NCBI GenBank assembly: GCA_963776935.1
Contig: CAVZOP010000008.1
Location: 213,099-277,098 of the forward strand
Reading direction: 5' to 3'
Source: JALOLG01 sp963776935
GTDB lineage: Bacteria; Actinomycetota; Acidimicrobiia; Acidimicrobiales; Ilumatobacteraceae
DNA length: 64,000 nucleotides
Shown: piece after piece, positions 44,231 through 54,056 of the stretch
Layout: each line of letters starts with the position of its first letter
How positions within the stretch are numbered: the first letter of the stretch is position 1
Translations under genes and position numbers: made by a program
Notes under the pieces: generated by a model
The model's database searches: none
What the model saw: only the letters and a program-made list of their open reading frames with translations
What the model was told of the DNA's origin: nothing

Positions 44231-45612
44231 AGTGGCGCCTCGTCGGCGCCTTCGTCGGCGTGATGGTGGTCGTGCTCGTCGCGGTGGGCGTGCCACTGGT
44301 GCAGCACCTGCGCGACGTCGAAGTCGATCGGTTGACCGCCGAGCTCCAGCGCGACGCGTTCCTCCTCGCCGGAACCGCCGAAGACACCCTGTCCACACCA
44401 GACGAAAGTCGGGCGGCCGCAGAGATGTCGAGCCTGCAGTCGAGCGTCGACGTCTACGCGTCCACCGACGGAGCCCTCGTCGAGATCATCGACGCGACCG
44501 GGTTGGTCGCGGTCTCGTCCGACGGCGCTGCCGATGCGGGGACGAGCCTCTCTACGTCCACAGAGGTGATGAGCGCGCTCGCAGGTGTGCCGTTCTCAGG
44601 GCGCGACGCAAACGTGTTCGTCGCGGTACCGGTCCTCTCGGGCGCGAGCACCGTGGGTGCGGTCCGCGTCGCGTATCCCGTCGCCGTCATCGACGATCGG
44701 GCCAACGGCAAGGTCGGAGGTTTGGTCTTGGTCGGCCTGATCTCGCTGCTCGCCGCCGTCATCGCCGCGCTGTTCATGGCGAGCACACTCGTTCGCCCGC
44801 TCCGGCGGTTGCAGCGCTCGACCGAACGTGTGGCCTCCGGAGATTTCTCGTCGCGGGCCGACACCGATGAGGGCCCACCTGAAGTGCGCAACCTGGCGCT
44901 GGCCTTCAATGCGATGACGACGCGAGTGGCCGAGTTGGTCGAGCAACAGCGTTCCTTCGCCAGCGACGCCTCGCACCAGCTGCGCACACCGTTGACGGCC
45001 TTGCGGTTGCAGTTGGAGCGAGCAAGCGAACTGTCGCTGCGCGATCCCGACGCGGCTCGCGAACGTGTCGATGCGGCGAGCGCCGAGACCGAGCGTTTGC
45101 AGCGCATGGTGGAGGGCCTGCTGCTGCTGGCGAGAACCGATCGGTCGGCGACGACCGTCGAGATCGATCTCACCGCGATCGCGGCCGAACGGGCCGACAT
45201 CTGGCGGCCGTTGGCTGGCGAGCGCGACGTCCAACTCGAAACGATCCTGCCCTCACGAGTACTCGCCGTCGCCGTGGCTGGAGCGGCCGAACAGGTCATC
45301 GACAACTACATCGACAACGCTTTGGACGCGTGCTCGGCCGGGACGACGATCGAGGTCGTGGTCGGCGAGGATCAAGGCTGGGCTGAGGTGCACGTGCTGG
45401 ATCGCGGTCAGGGACTGACGCCGGAGCAACTTCCTCACGCCTTCGATCGCTTCTGGCGCGCCCCCGACGCCGAGCACGACGGCTCCGGACTCGGTCTCGC
45501 CATCGTCCACCACCTTGCCGCGGCCAGCGGCGGGCAAGTCAGTCTTTCAACGCGTGCCGGGGGCGGTATCGACGCCTGTCTCCGGCTGCGCGTCGCGCCC
45601 CATGAAACGTGA
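44227..45612 (+). CDS. sensor histidine kinase
   Basis: 461 aa. Two membrane segments (about 4-24 and 155-178) flank an extracytoplasmic sensor domain; a HAMP domain follows (STLVRPLRRLQRSTERVASGDF). H-box DASHQLRTPLTALR, N-box NYIDNALDA, G1 DRGQGLTP and G2 GSGLGLAIVHHLA are intact. GTG 44227 overlaps the regulator stop (GTGA). With the regulator it forms a complete two-component system divergent from the ApbE/ferric-reductase operon, whose status it may sense or control. Confidence 0.9.
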   Translation: MKWRLVGAFVGVMVVVLVAVGVPLVQHLRDVEVDRLTAELQRDAFLLAGTAEDTLSTPDESRAAAEMSSLQSSVDVYASTDGALVEIIDATGLVAVSSDGAADAGTSLSTSTEVMSALAGVPFSGRDANVFVAVPVLSGASTVGAVRVAYPVAVIDDRANGKVGGLVLVGLISLLAAVIAALFMASTLVRPLRRLQRSTERVASGDFSSRADTDEGPPEVRNLALAFNAMTTRVAELVEQQRSFASDASHQLRTPLTALRLQLERASELSLRDPDAARERVDAASAETERLQRMVEGLLLLARTDRSATTVEIDLTAIAAERADIWRPLAGERDVQLETILPSRVLAVAVAGAAEQVIDNYIDNALDACSAGTTIEVVVGEDQGWAEVHVLDRGQGLTPEQLPHAFDRFWRAPDAEHDGSGLGLAIVHHLAAASGGQVSLSTRAGGGIDACLRLRVAPHET

Positions 45613-45632
45613 GGGCCACGTGACGCAAAGAG

Positions 45633-46208
45633 TCAGCCCGACGGCTGCCATGCGGGATCACGGCCAGTGAGACCCAGCAGCCGGTCGAGCGGCTCGGCGT
45701 CGTCAGCGACTGGGACGATCGGACCGAAGAGTTCGCCGTCACGCGGCGCGTCGAAGGAAGTCACGAACGACATCGCGCCTTCGATCTCCTGTGTCGCGGG
45801 CTCATAGGGTTGGGCGGTCGCCACCGCGATGTCCCACCCGTGGACGACCAGTTCGTCGAGTGCGACGAGACCGACGACGGCGGCGGGCATCTCGAATCCC
45901 CCGGCGTAGGTGGACCCCTCCCATGCCTGTGGGTCTCGCCACGCATCGGCCAACGCAAGGAGATCCCGCGAGACGCGATCGCGCCATCCAGGCTCGAGGT
46001 TCGCACGGCTGGGTGGCGGAGGTGGCGTGGTTCGGTCCCCGGACTCCTTGTGGGCGGCGGCGAGGAATCGCACCGCGAACACTCCGAGGTGGTCGATCAA
46101 GTCACCAACGCGAGCCTCTGGACATGGTGTCGGACGGTCGAGCTGGTCATCAGCGAGCGAGGTGACCAGGCTGGCGGTTCGCTGGGCGGCGGGATGGAGG
46201 TCGATCAT
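45633..46208 (-). CDS. TIGR03086/MDMPI-type metal-binding protein
   Basis: 191 aa. A DinB-like four-helix fold is indicated by CPEARVGDLIDHLGVFAVRFL and ALDELVVHGWDIAVATAQP, the latter being the near-invariant TIGR03086 motif with the metal-ligand His. PTPCPEARVGDL is the usual opening. Probably a mycothiol-related or small-molecule enzyme; substrate unknown. Convergent with the kinase gene. Confidence 0.75.
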   Translation of the reverse strand: MIDLHPAAQRTASLVTSLADDQLDRPTPCPEARVGDLIDHLGVFAVRFLAAAHKESGDRTTPPPPPSRANLEPGWRDRVSRDLLALADAWRDPQAWEGSTYAGGFEMPAAVVGLVALDELVVHGWDIAVATAQPYEPATQEIEGAMSFVTSFDAPRDGELFGPIVPVADDAEPLDRLLGLTGRDPAWQPSG

Positions 46209-46269
46209 GTAGATGTAGACGGCGCCGACACCCAGAACTCATCGGCGTCGGAAGCGGTCACACGTCGGA

Positions 46270-46506
46270 TCACGTTGTCGGCCCATCGTCATCGACGCGA
46301 TCGGAGGGCTCGATGAACTCGTCCGACCACAGCACCGGCCCGAACGCAACGTCCAGTTCGGACTGGGCATCCGCGATGCGGTCATCTGCACGCACCAGCG
46401 CCTCGAGCGCTTGGACCTGCACCATGTCAGCGGCACGCTGCAGCTCGCGAGTCAGTGCCTCGTCGTCGGGCTCGTCGGGCTTGTCCGGTCGCGGGCGGTC
46501 GGTCAT
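46270..46506 (-). CDS. small acidic hypothetical protein
   Basis: 78 aa, strongly acidic, helix-prone middle (ALTRELQRAADMVQVQALEALVRADDRIADAQ) between Pro/Asp-rich ends. No signal peptide or membrane segment. GC-rich third positions suggest it is coding. Function unknown. Confidence 0.45.
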   Translation of the reverse strand: MTDRPRPDKPDEPDDEALTRELQRAADMVQVQALEALVRADDRIADAQSELDVAFGPVLWSDEFIEPSDRVDDDGPTT

Positions 46507-46955
46507 GGCGGTACTCCTGGCTGCGGGCGTTCGCTGTGCAACGGCACCGCGTGGACTGGAGTACCGAGACGGTCGGTGATTGTGTCACAGTCCGACCGGA
46601 CGGAACGCACGACCGGATCGCCGTACGGCTGGTGTGAACCGAGAGTGGTGTGGGTAGTTGTGTCGGCTCATGGCGGACGACACCACCTTCGACATCCCCC
46701 GAGCCCTCGGGAGCGGCCCAGAGCGTCGTTCGCTCCGCTCCGATGTGGGAATCGGGCAATGAGTAGCGCCGGCATGTCGTCGACAGCGAAGTCAGTCGTT
46801 TCGATTCGTGGTCTCTCTGGTCCTCGGAGGTCGCGCTGGCGAATCCTCGGAGGCCGCCCCGTGGCCACGTCCAACTCGGATCCAGCAACGCGTGTGCTCA
46901 CGCTGCTCGGCCTCACGATCATGTTTGCCACCGAGTACGGATCGGTGCTCGCGAC
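46507..46955. other. 449-base stretch without a convincing gene
   Basis: Several short frames overlap here but none has family motifs. A plus-strand frame from ATG 46758 ends at 46959 with a GTGA overlap to the next small ORF, which could mean a broken gene. I see no RNA gene or strong hairpin. Confidence 0.4.
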
Positions 46956-47177
46956 GTGAGCACGCTGCGGATCGGTGGCCTCGACACGAGAACGCTCCGG
47001 ACCGAGATCCATCGCCACGAAACACCCGACGGAGTTCTGACATGGATCGTCCCGGTTGTTCGGATACCTGAGGGAGCGCCGCTGTACGGCCGGCCCAGGA
47101 ATTTCGAGTTGGACGGCGAACCCCTGAGCCCACGCGAGGGACGGGCGCTCAAGCTCCGACACGAGATCCTCGACTGA
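46956..47177 (+). CDS. hypothetical small protein
   Basis: 73 aa starting at GTG 46956 (STLRIGGLDTRTL, later LTWIVPVVRIPEGAPLYG). No known family. Composition is plausible for a soluble protein, but the codon bias is weaker than in neighbours, and the opposite strand has a longer frame that looks worse. Low confidence. Confidence 0.3.
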   Translation: MSTLRIGGLDTRTLRTEIHRHETPDGVLTWIVPVVRIPEGAPLYGRPRNFELDGEPLSPREGRALKLRHEILD

Positions 47178-47287
47178 CGGCACGCGTCCGAGTGGGAACC
47201 AGCTGACGACGCGAACGCCCACACCTTTGATACACGATCAGGCGAGTACACGATCAGCGAGTACACGGACCCGATCTGATCGTTCGG

Positions 47288-47626
47288 CTAGATCGCGTCG
47301 GCGCCTTCCTCTCCGGTTCGGATGCGGATCAGTCGCTCGACAGCGGTCACCCAGATCTTGCCGTCACCGATCTTGTCGGTCCTCGCCGCCGTAGCGATGG
47401 CGTCGACGATCGTGTCGGCGACGTCGTCGTCGACGACGATCGCGATGCTGACCTTGGGCACGAAGTCGATCTGGTACTCAGCGCCTCGATAGGTCTCGGA
47501 GTGACCGCCCTGGCGGCCGAAGCCACGGACCTCACTGACAGTCATGCCAGCCACGCCACCGGCCTTGAGCGCGTCCTTCACCTCGTCGAGCTTGAACGGC
47601 TTGACGATCGCGGTGATCAGCTTCAT
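47288..47626 (-). CDS. glnK: nitrogen regulatory protein P-II
   Basis: 112 aa, full-length PII: MKLITAIVKPFKLDEVKDAL, T-loop RGFGRQGGHSETYRGAEYQIDFVPK, and the C-terminal GDGKIWVTAVERLIRIRTGEEG. The T-loop Tyr (ETYRGAEY) is the usual modification site, uridylylated or, in actinobacteria, adenylylated. It signals 2-oxoglutarate, ATP/ADP and nitrogen status. Downstream of amt in the same direction with 45 bases between, so it likely gates the ammonium channel. Confidence 0.95.
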   Translation of the reverse strand: MKLITAIVKPFKLDEVKDALKAGGVAGMTVSEVRGFGRQGGHSETYRGAEYQIDFVPKVSIAIVVDDDVADTIVDAIATAARTDKIGDGKIWVTAVERLIRIRTGEEGADAI

Positions 47627-47671
47627 CTGTTGGTTCCTCTCGTCGTCGACTGGGGATCACACAATTCGGGG

Positions 47672-49027
47672 TCAGACATAGGCCACGTCGTCCGGATAGC
47701 CGGCCAGGCCGTGCTCGAGGATGTCGAGGCCTTCCATCTCTTCCTCGGCGCTGACTCGCAGACCGATCGTCTTGGTGAGCACGAAGAACAAGACGCTCGC
47801 CGTGGCGATCGTCCAAGCGGCGATGATGACAACCATGACGAGTTGCATCACGAGCTGGTCTACGCCGCCGCCGTAGAACAGCCCGGCATCGGGGCGACCC
47901 AGGAAGGCGTCGTCGTACTTGGCGAAGAACCCGACCGAGATCACGCCCCACGCCCCACAGACGCCGTGCACGCTCACCGCGCCGACCGGATCGTCGATCC
48001 GCCGGCGGTCGATGAAGAGCACTGAGAACACGACCAGAACGCCGGCGATCGCGCCGATGATGACCGACATCCCCGGGGTAACTGCGCCGCACGGTGCAGT
48101 GATCGCCACCAGACCGGCGAGGACACCGTTGCCGATCATCGCCAGGTCGGGCTTGCCCGACTTCCACCAGATCGCGAACGTGCAGGCGACGCCGCCGGCC
48201 GCTCCGGCAAGCATCGTGTTGACAGCGACACTGATGACGGTGGCGTCGGCGGCGAGCTCTGAACCGGGGTTGAAGCCGAACCAGCCGAGCCACAGGATGA
48301 ACACGCCGAGGATCGCGAACGGAATGTTGTGGCCGGGGATCGCTCGCGGGTTCCCGTTCGCGTCGTACTTGCCGATGCGGGGCCCGAGGAAGATCGCGCC
48401 CATCATCGCCGCCAGCCCGCCGGTCATGTGCACCACGCCGGAGCCGGCGAAGTCGGTGTAGACCGCGTCGCCGATCGAGATGTCGGCGATCAGGCCGCCA
48501 CCCCACGTCCAGTGGACGATCACCGGGTAGATGAACGCCGTCATCGCGGCACTGAAGATCAGATACGAGATGAACTTGGTCCGTTCGGCCATTGCCCCCG
48601 AGGCGATCGTCACGGCGGTGGCCGCGAACACCACCTGGAAGAAGAAGACGGTATATCCGCTCAGACCGTCCGTGATGGTGCCGTCGACGCCTTGCAGGAA
48701 GAAGGCGTCGGTGCCGATCAGCTTGTCGTCGCTACCGAAGGCGAAGCCGTAGCCGACGGCGAAGAAGCACAGCACACCGATCAGGGCATCGCTCAGGTTC
48801 TTGGCGAAGATGTTGACCACGTTCTTCGCCCGCGTCAGCCCGGCTTCGACGAGCGCGAACCCGGCCTGCATGAAGAACACCAGACAGCCGGCGATGAACA
48901 CCCAGATGTTGTCCAAGATGATCTGGGTGTCGGGCCCCTCCTGGGCCGACGCGACCGACGGCACGAATGTGACGATGGCGACAGCACCGCCCAAGCCTGA
49001 GATGGTTCGAAGTACGCGCCTACGCAC
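47672..49027 (-). CDS. amt: ammonium transporter (Amt/AmtB)
   Basis: 451 aa. An N-terminal signal-like segment (VAIVTFVPSVASAQ) precedes 11 membrane helices. Amt motifs are FFMQAGFALVEAGLTRAKN, VHWTWGGGLI, DFAGSGVVHMTGGLAAMMG (signature) and WLGWFGFNPGSELA. VHGVCGAWG holds the second pore His region, and the tail ISAEEEMEGLDILEHG-like segment contacts PII. GTG 49027 is preceded by AGGAGG. Co-transcribed with glnK; GlnR-type control is likely by knowledge of the family, not shown here. Confidence 0.95.
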   Translation of the reverse strand: MRRRVLRTISGLGGAVAIVTFVPSVASAQEGPDTQIILDNIWVFIAGCLVFFMQAGFALVEAGLTRAKNVVNIFAKNLSDALIGVLCFFAVGYGFAFGSDDKLIGTDAFFLQGVDGTITDGLSGYTVFFFQVVFAATAVTIASGAMAERTKFISYLIFSAAMTAFIYPVIVHWTWGGGLIADISIGDAVYTDFAGSGVVHMTGGLAAMMGAIFLGPRIGKYDANGNPRAIPGHNIPFAILGVFILWLGWFGFNPGSELAADATVISVAVNTMLAGAAGGVACTFAIWWKSGKPDLAMIGNGVLAGLVAITAPCGAVTPGMSVIIGAIAGVLVVFSVLFIDRRRIDDPVGAVSVHGVCGAWGVISVGFFAKYDDAFLGRPDAGLFYGGGVDQLVMQLVMVVIIAAWTIATASVLFFVLTKTIGLRVSAEEEMEGLDILEHGLAGYPDDVAYV

Positions 49028-49448
49028 AGGGCCCTCCTTGGTCGATGAACAGGGCGTCGGAGGGTCCTCGCCGCCCCGATCCCGGGCGACGGTAAGGGAG
49101 CCCGATTACCTCGGCATCGCCACCGTGTTTCCATCATGTGACCAACGCATGCGCCTGCCCGATTCGGATCCGAGATCTCGAACACCCAACGCACCGCTTC
49201 GAAATGGTCGGTTCACGCGGCGAGTCGACTGTCGAAACACGCGGTTCGTACTGTGCGTCTTTGGTGTGCCGGGAAGCCTGGTCGGCGAACTGCTGAAACG
49301 CGTTCGCCGGCTGTATGCCCTCCAGACGTCGAGTGCCTGAACGATGGAGGCGACGTTGGGGAGACCGAGCGATGCCGCACTAAGCAGCGAGCACACGCTG
49401 TTCCGATCCGCTCGGCGGCGTCCCCCGCCGAGCAGCACCGAAGCCGAC
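49028..49448. other. 421-base intergenic region between amt and the winged-helix regulators
   Basis: Holds the amt ribosome-binding site AGGAGG on the minus strand (just before GTG 49027) and an inverted repeat GGTAA (49091-49095)/TTACC (49106-49110) with a ten-base gap, which may be an amt operator. The remainder holds only short frames without coding signal. Confidence 0.4.
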
Positions 49449-50354
49449 ATGGACTCGACGCATGTTCGCCCGGATGTCGTCGTGGTCCACGCGCGACATC
49501 GTCCGTCTGAGGTGATCGATTCGCTTCGGGCGGTACAGATTCGTGCCGAGGGCCTGACCGTGGACCGAGACTTGATGGCCAGGATCAAAGCCCTCGATCC
49601 CCACGCAGTCGTGGTCGACCATTCGAACGGCTTCGATCTCGTGCGTGTCTGCCGTGACATCCGGTCGACGTCGACGGCACGGATCATCGCCATCAGCGAT
49701 GAAGGTGCCGCGGACAATCCGAGTCGCCTCGCGGCGTTCGCTGCCGGAGTCGACGACTGCTTGGAACGCGCCGGAGCGGCGCGCCGGGTGATGGCACGCG
49801 CCAGTTTGGTACTGAACCAGGCCGACGCGCGGAGTCATGGCGACGTTCCTGCTCGAGTCGGCGAGCTGCGGCTTGACTTCACGTCGCGCGATCTATCGAT
49901 CGGTGGTGAAAGGTTTGGCTGTAGCGATCGAGAGTTCGGCCTCGTGGAGGCGCTCGCCGAGCGGCCCAACGCACCGGTGACGCACGACGAACTGATCGCC
50001 CGACTATGGGGTCCGAACGCGCCATCGCACTACCGGCGTCGTCTTCGGATCCTCATCAGCCGGATCAGGAAGCTGATTGGACAAGGGCCGCTCCGGCCGT
50101 CGATCGTGAACGTGTTCGGCGTCGGCTACCGGTTGTGGATTCCCACACACGAGACCCGGAGGATGTCGACGGTCGGAGGCCGTGACCGGGCGCGGGTCAG
50201 CGATCGCTCCCCTCGCGCGGATCCTGCTTCTCGTTGCCGACCACGACACGTCGCGTCAGGTCGCCGACGCGAATCGTGGCGCGGTTCGATGGTGTCGCCA
50301 CCCGCTCTCTGTCGGACCGTGGCTCGATTCCGGCTACCGCCGTCATGGCGCTGA
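49449..50354 (+). CDS. winged-helix response-regulator-like protein (first of a pair)
   Basis: About 301 aa as read. An N-terminal receiver-like region (DVVVVHARHRPSEVIDSL, then DPHAVVVDHSN and IIAISDEG) lacks a clear phospho-Asp pocket. The DNA-binding domain is OmpR-like: FGCSDREFGLVEALAE, LIARLWGPN, RRRLRILISRIRKLIG and VFGVGYRLWIP. After GYRLWIP it continues about 75 Arg-rich residues in a frame that overlaps the next gene, unlike the family. A frame shift after 50150 would stop it at 50184, overlapping GTG 50182 of the next gene, so I suspect an indel. Confidence 0.55.
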   Translation: MDSTHVRPDVVVVHARHRPSEVIDSLRAVQIRAEGLTVDRDLMARIKALDPHAVVVDHSNGFDLVRVCRDIRSTSTARIIAISDEGAADNPSRLAAFAAGVDDCLERAGAARRVMARASLVLNQADARSHGDVPARVGELRLDFTSRDLSIGGERFGCSDREFGLVEALAERPNAPVTHDELIARLWGPNAPSHYRRRLRILISRIRKLIGQGPLRPSIVNVFGVGYRLWIPTHETRRMSTVGGRDRARVSDRSPRADPASRCRPRHVASGRRRESWRGSMVSPPALCRTVARFRLPPSWR

Positions 50355-50887
50355 TCATGCCGCCGTCGGCGCCGATGGTCGACTGCCGACAGGCGCTCGA
50401 CGATGTACGTGAACTTGCCTGCGAAGTCGTGGTCGTGACCAATCACGACCACGACATCGAGACCATCCTGTTCGAAGCCGGTGCCACCGACGTGGTCGAC
50501 CTCGACGCTCCGACGGAGCTCTTGCTGGTGCGTATGGATACGGCCCGTCGACGACACGAGTCTCGCCGTGTCACGCCGGCGACGGTGTTGGAAAGCGGGA
50601 TGATTTCCGTACATCTGGATTCGCATCTCGTGACTGTCGACGGGCACAACGTGCCGCTCACACACCTCCAGTTCCGGATTGTCACCGCGCTGGTCGCCAC
50701 TCCGGGTCGGGTCGTACCGTTCGACACATTGGCCGACCTCTGCGCGACCCGTAGCGAGCGGGCCTCGATTCGAACGATCCGCTCGATCGTCGGCCAGTTG
50801 CGTCGAAGTCTCAGGGCATTTGACGTGGACATCCAAAGCGTCAAGGGCAAGGGCTATCGCCTCTTGCCGACGACGGCATGCCAGTAG
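50234..50887 (+). CDS. winged-helix response-regulator-like protein (second of a pair)
   Basis: 217 aa as read. The receiver-like part (MALIMPPSAP, then ACEVVVVTNHDHDIETILFEAGATDVVD) and the winged helix (VPLTHLQFRIVTALVATPGRVV, RTIRSIVGQLRRSLRAF, VKGKGYRLLP) resemble the preceding gene's product. The start is doubtful: an upstream frame from GTG 50182 (LARILLLVADHD) looks like the missing first strand and would join after one extra base near 50285. Tandem paralogue of the preceding gene. The DUF2254 gene follows. Confidence 0.5.
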   Translation: MPTTTRRVRSPTRIVARFDGVATRSLSDRGSIPATAVMALIMPPSAPMVDCRQALDDVRELACEVVVVTNHDHDIETILFEAGATDVVDLDAPTELLLVRMDTARRRHESRRVTPATVLESGMISVHLDSHLVTVDGHNVPLTHLQFRIVTALVATPGRVVPFDTLADLCATRSERASIRTIRSIVGQLRRSLRAFDVDIQSVKGKGYRLLPTTACQ

Positions 50888-50958
50888 AAACGTTCGCTGT
50901 TGACGCGGTCGTCGATGTTCGTCCGGCGTTCCCGGCCGCCGAACTGAGGGTCGGATCG

Positions 50959-52273
50959 ATGCGTCGTTACGCTCTTACCGTGGTGCACCGTGTTAGGGCC
51001 GCGTCCGACGCGTTGCGGACCAGTTTCTTCTTTCTGCCCGCGGCCGCGGTGGTCCTCGGATTCCTCGGCGCACGATTGCTCGTGGGTGTCGACGTCGGTG
51101 ACTGGGTCGGCCAATCAACGGTGGACAGCGCCCGGGCCGTTCTGGCGACGACGGCGGCCGCGACGATCACGTTCGCCAGCATCACGTTCTCGGTGTCGCT
51201 GCTGATCATGCAGCAGGGCTCGAGCCAGTTCTCTCCGCGGGTCATCCACGGGCTCGTTCGGGACCCGTTCAATCGGAGGGTGATCGCGGTCGTCGTCGGC
51301 ACCTTCACGTACTGCTTGGTGTCGCTGCAGCGTGTTCGTGGACCGGTCGCCGAGGGGGGTGAGGAGGTGGTCCCTGAGCTCGCCGTCGCGGTCGGCCTTC
51401 TACTCGGTGTCTTCGCGGTGCTGGCCGTCGTGGCGGCGATCAACCACACGTCGCGCAAGATGGACGTCAGCGTGATCCTCGGCGACATCGTCGACCAGGT
51501 GACCGGCATGCCCACCTCACCGGATGCCGACGATGAGATTCAGGCCACGACCCGGCCCGATCGGTCCATCCCGGAGGGGGACCCGGTGACGGTTGTTCGC
51601 TTCGCAGGTGATGGATGGGTCCGCCAGATCGACCGCCGGGGTCTCCTCAGTCGTCGTCGGCGCGGGCGGCATCGTTCGCCTCGAGATCGACGCCGGCCGA
51701 TACGCCATTCGGTCGACGCCGTTGTGCACCATCTGGCCGGCTGTGGCCGAAGCACGACTCGAGGAGGTCGCTCATTCTGCCAGGCGCTGTGTGCGTCTGG
51801 GTCCGACGCGAACGATGACTGAGGACGCCGCGTATGGCGTCCGTCAGCTCGTCGACGTCGCCCTGCGGGCGTTGTCGCCAGGCGTCAACGATCCGACGAC
51901 TGCTCAGGACGCGATCTTCCATCTCGGCACGGTGCTCATCGATCGCCTCTCGTCGCCGCCGATGCCAACCGCGTATCACGACGAGAACGGTCGTTGCCTG
52001 CTCGCTCCGCACACGTTGACCGACGACCATCTGGCCGAGCTTGCGTTCGCCGAGTTGCGCCGAGCCGGCGCCGGCCAGCCGACGGTCGCGGTGTACCTGA
52101 TGCAGACGATCGCGCTCGTCGCGGACACGGCGCGAGCAAACGACGCAGGAGACCGTGTCGCGCCATTCACGGCGCAGGCTCGACTCCTCCTCGACAACGT
52201 CGACAACGCTGACCTCATCGACCACGATCGAGCCCACTTACATCAGACCTCGCGCACGCTCTTCGGCCACTGA
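50959..52273 (+). pseudogene. DUF2254 membrane protein, frameshifted
   Basis: Reconstructed at about 437 aa. Four membrane segments near the N-terminus (SFFFLPAAAVVLGFLGARLL; the ITFSVSLLIMQQGSSQFSPR stretch is DUF2254-specific), then a cytoplasmic domain with STPLCTIWP, LGPTRTMTEDAAYGVRQLVDVALRALSPGVNDPTTA. The frame breaks at about 51640-51655: RRGLLS in one frame, VVVGAGGIVRLE in the next (one extra base). ATG 50959 starts the usual MRRYAL opening; ATG 50878 overlaps the previous gene. Function of the family is not established. Confidence 0.75.
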
Positions 52274-52357
52274 CCAGCCGCTCGGCACCGCCAACCGAGT
52301 GAATGGTGAAGCGATGGTCGTCTGAGCCCCGCTCGCTGGCATCGCGGCACGCCCATG

Positions 52358-54056
52358 TCAACGCGGTGGCACGTCGTCGTTGAGTCGGTCGAGCAGCACC
52401 TCGATGTTGGTGAGGTCGCGCAGCGTGACCACACCGATCACCCGCCCATCGGACGTGACGGCGACGGCGCCGCTGTCGGACCGCGCGGAGGCGCATGGCG
52501 ACGTTCGAGACCGGGTCCTGGGAACCGGCCGGGAGGAGGTCGGTTCGGGCGATGTCTCGCGCCGTGACGTTGGGCCACTCGCTGCTGGGGATGTTGACGA
52601 CGTCGGTGACGGCGAGGAGTCCGAAGTATTCGGTGTCATCGACGACGGGGGCCCAGCGGCGGTTCTGGGCGAGCATGGTCGTCACGACCTCGTCGAGCGT
52701 CAAGTTTGCGTCGATGGTGTCGGGGTTGGGGGACATGATCTCGCCGATCGGGAGCCGGGCGAGCGGGCCGACGTCGGGGAGTCGTTCGTTGCGCTGGAAC
52801 AGGCTGAAGGACCAGCGGCCCATGATGATCTGGGCGGCGGCTGCGGCCAGCAGGGCGGGGACGAGGAATCCTGGCTGGCCCGTTGCCTCGGCGACGAACG
52901 CCACACCTGCGAGGGGTGTGCGGTAGCCGGCGCCGAGGAAGGCGGCGATGCCGACGGTCGGGAACAGCTGGGCATTGGACGCCGGAGCGACGTGTTGGAA
53001 GATGGACCCGACGATCGCCCCCTGGGTCACCAGTGGGATGAACAGACCGCCGACTCCGCCACCGCTGACGCACAACCATGTGGACAAGGCTCGAATCGCG
53101 AACAGGCCGACCAGCACGGCGAGGGTGCGTTCGGGGGCAGCGGCCCAGTGGATCGCCTCGTAGCCGGGCCCGAGGTGCAGCGGCGCGTCGAACCACCACT
53201 GGGCGAGCGGTGCGAGCGCCGCGAGCGCCGAGGCCGCGATGGCGACGCTGGCGATCGGGGGCAGCGGGAGGTGTTTGGCGTGAGCGATCGCCCAGGCCCC
53301 GATGCGAGCGAGAACTCCGCAGACGAGCCCGAGCAGGAGGCCGCCGCCGAGGTCGGTGAGGTTGAACGGCGCCGACCCGCCGGTCGCCAACAACGGCGTC
53401 GTGCCCACGATCGCCACGTAGGTGACGTACGCCGATCCGGCAGCCACCAGGCTCGGCAGGAGTGCTCGTCGTGCCAGATCGGCCCGGTACGGCACCTCGA
53501 GCGCGAAGATGACTCCGGTCAACGGTGCCTTGAACACCGCCGCCACCCCCGCAGCGGCACCGGCGACCATCAGCACCTTGGCGTCGTCGCGCCGGACACG
53601 CGACGCGAAGCGTTCGTCGACGGCCGAGCCGATCGTGCTACCGATCAGCACCGACGGTCCCTCGAACCCAAGCGCGCTGCCCGACGCGAGCGTGACCGCC
53701 GACGACGTCACCTTGCGCCACAACGCCCGCAGCGACAGCCGTCCGCCGCGCTGATGGTACGCGCGCACGTAGGCGTCGGTCGTCGCCGTGTCGCCATCGC
53801 CCCAGATCGCATTCAAGATGGCCACCGTCACGAGGCCCAGCGCCGGGACCGCCATGAGCACGACGATGTTCTGATCCAACAACACACCCAACACGTGATC
53901 GACACTGACGTCGAAGGCGGCCACGCCCAGTCCCGTGAGCACACCGATCGCGGCCGACAGCACGAGGGTGAGATGAAACGTGCGGGCCACGTCGGCCGCT
54001 TGTCGACCGGCCCGGTCGAGTGTCGGCGCGAACTTGCCGACGCGGCGGTTCACCAC
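52358..54056 (-). CDS. ClC chloride channel/transporter with CBS domains (frame break near the C-terminus)
   Basis: About 565 aa reconstructed. ClC core: GSALGFEGPSVLIGSTIG (gating Glu), GAAAGVAAVFKAPLTGVIFALE, GGGVGGLFIPLVTQG. The C-terminus has two CBS domains (PIGEIMSPNPDTIDANLTLDEVV; ARDIARTDLLPAGS). One extra base at about 52480-52482 shifts the second CBS; continuing in the next frame gives SDSGAVAVTSDGRVIGVVTLRD and a stop at 52358. Uncorrected, the ORF runs Arg-rich to 52215. GTG 54056 or 54053 overlaps the MarR stop. Moves chloride, often with proton exchange. Confidence 0.85.

Noticed and set aside
46668..47222. Minus-strand frame of 184 codons
   Set aside because: No motif or start support; it overlaps a more plausible plus-strand small ORF, itself weak.
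49091..49110. GGTAA/TTACC inverted repeat as a GlnR box
   Set aside because: Does not match the spaced GlnR half-site pattern; kept only as a possible operator in the intergenic entry.
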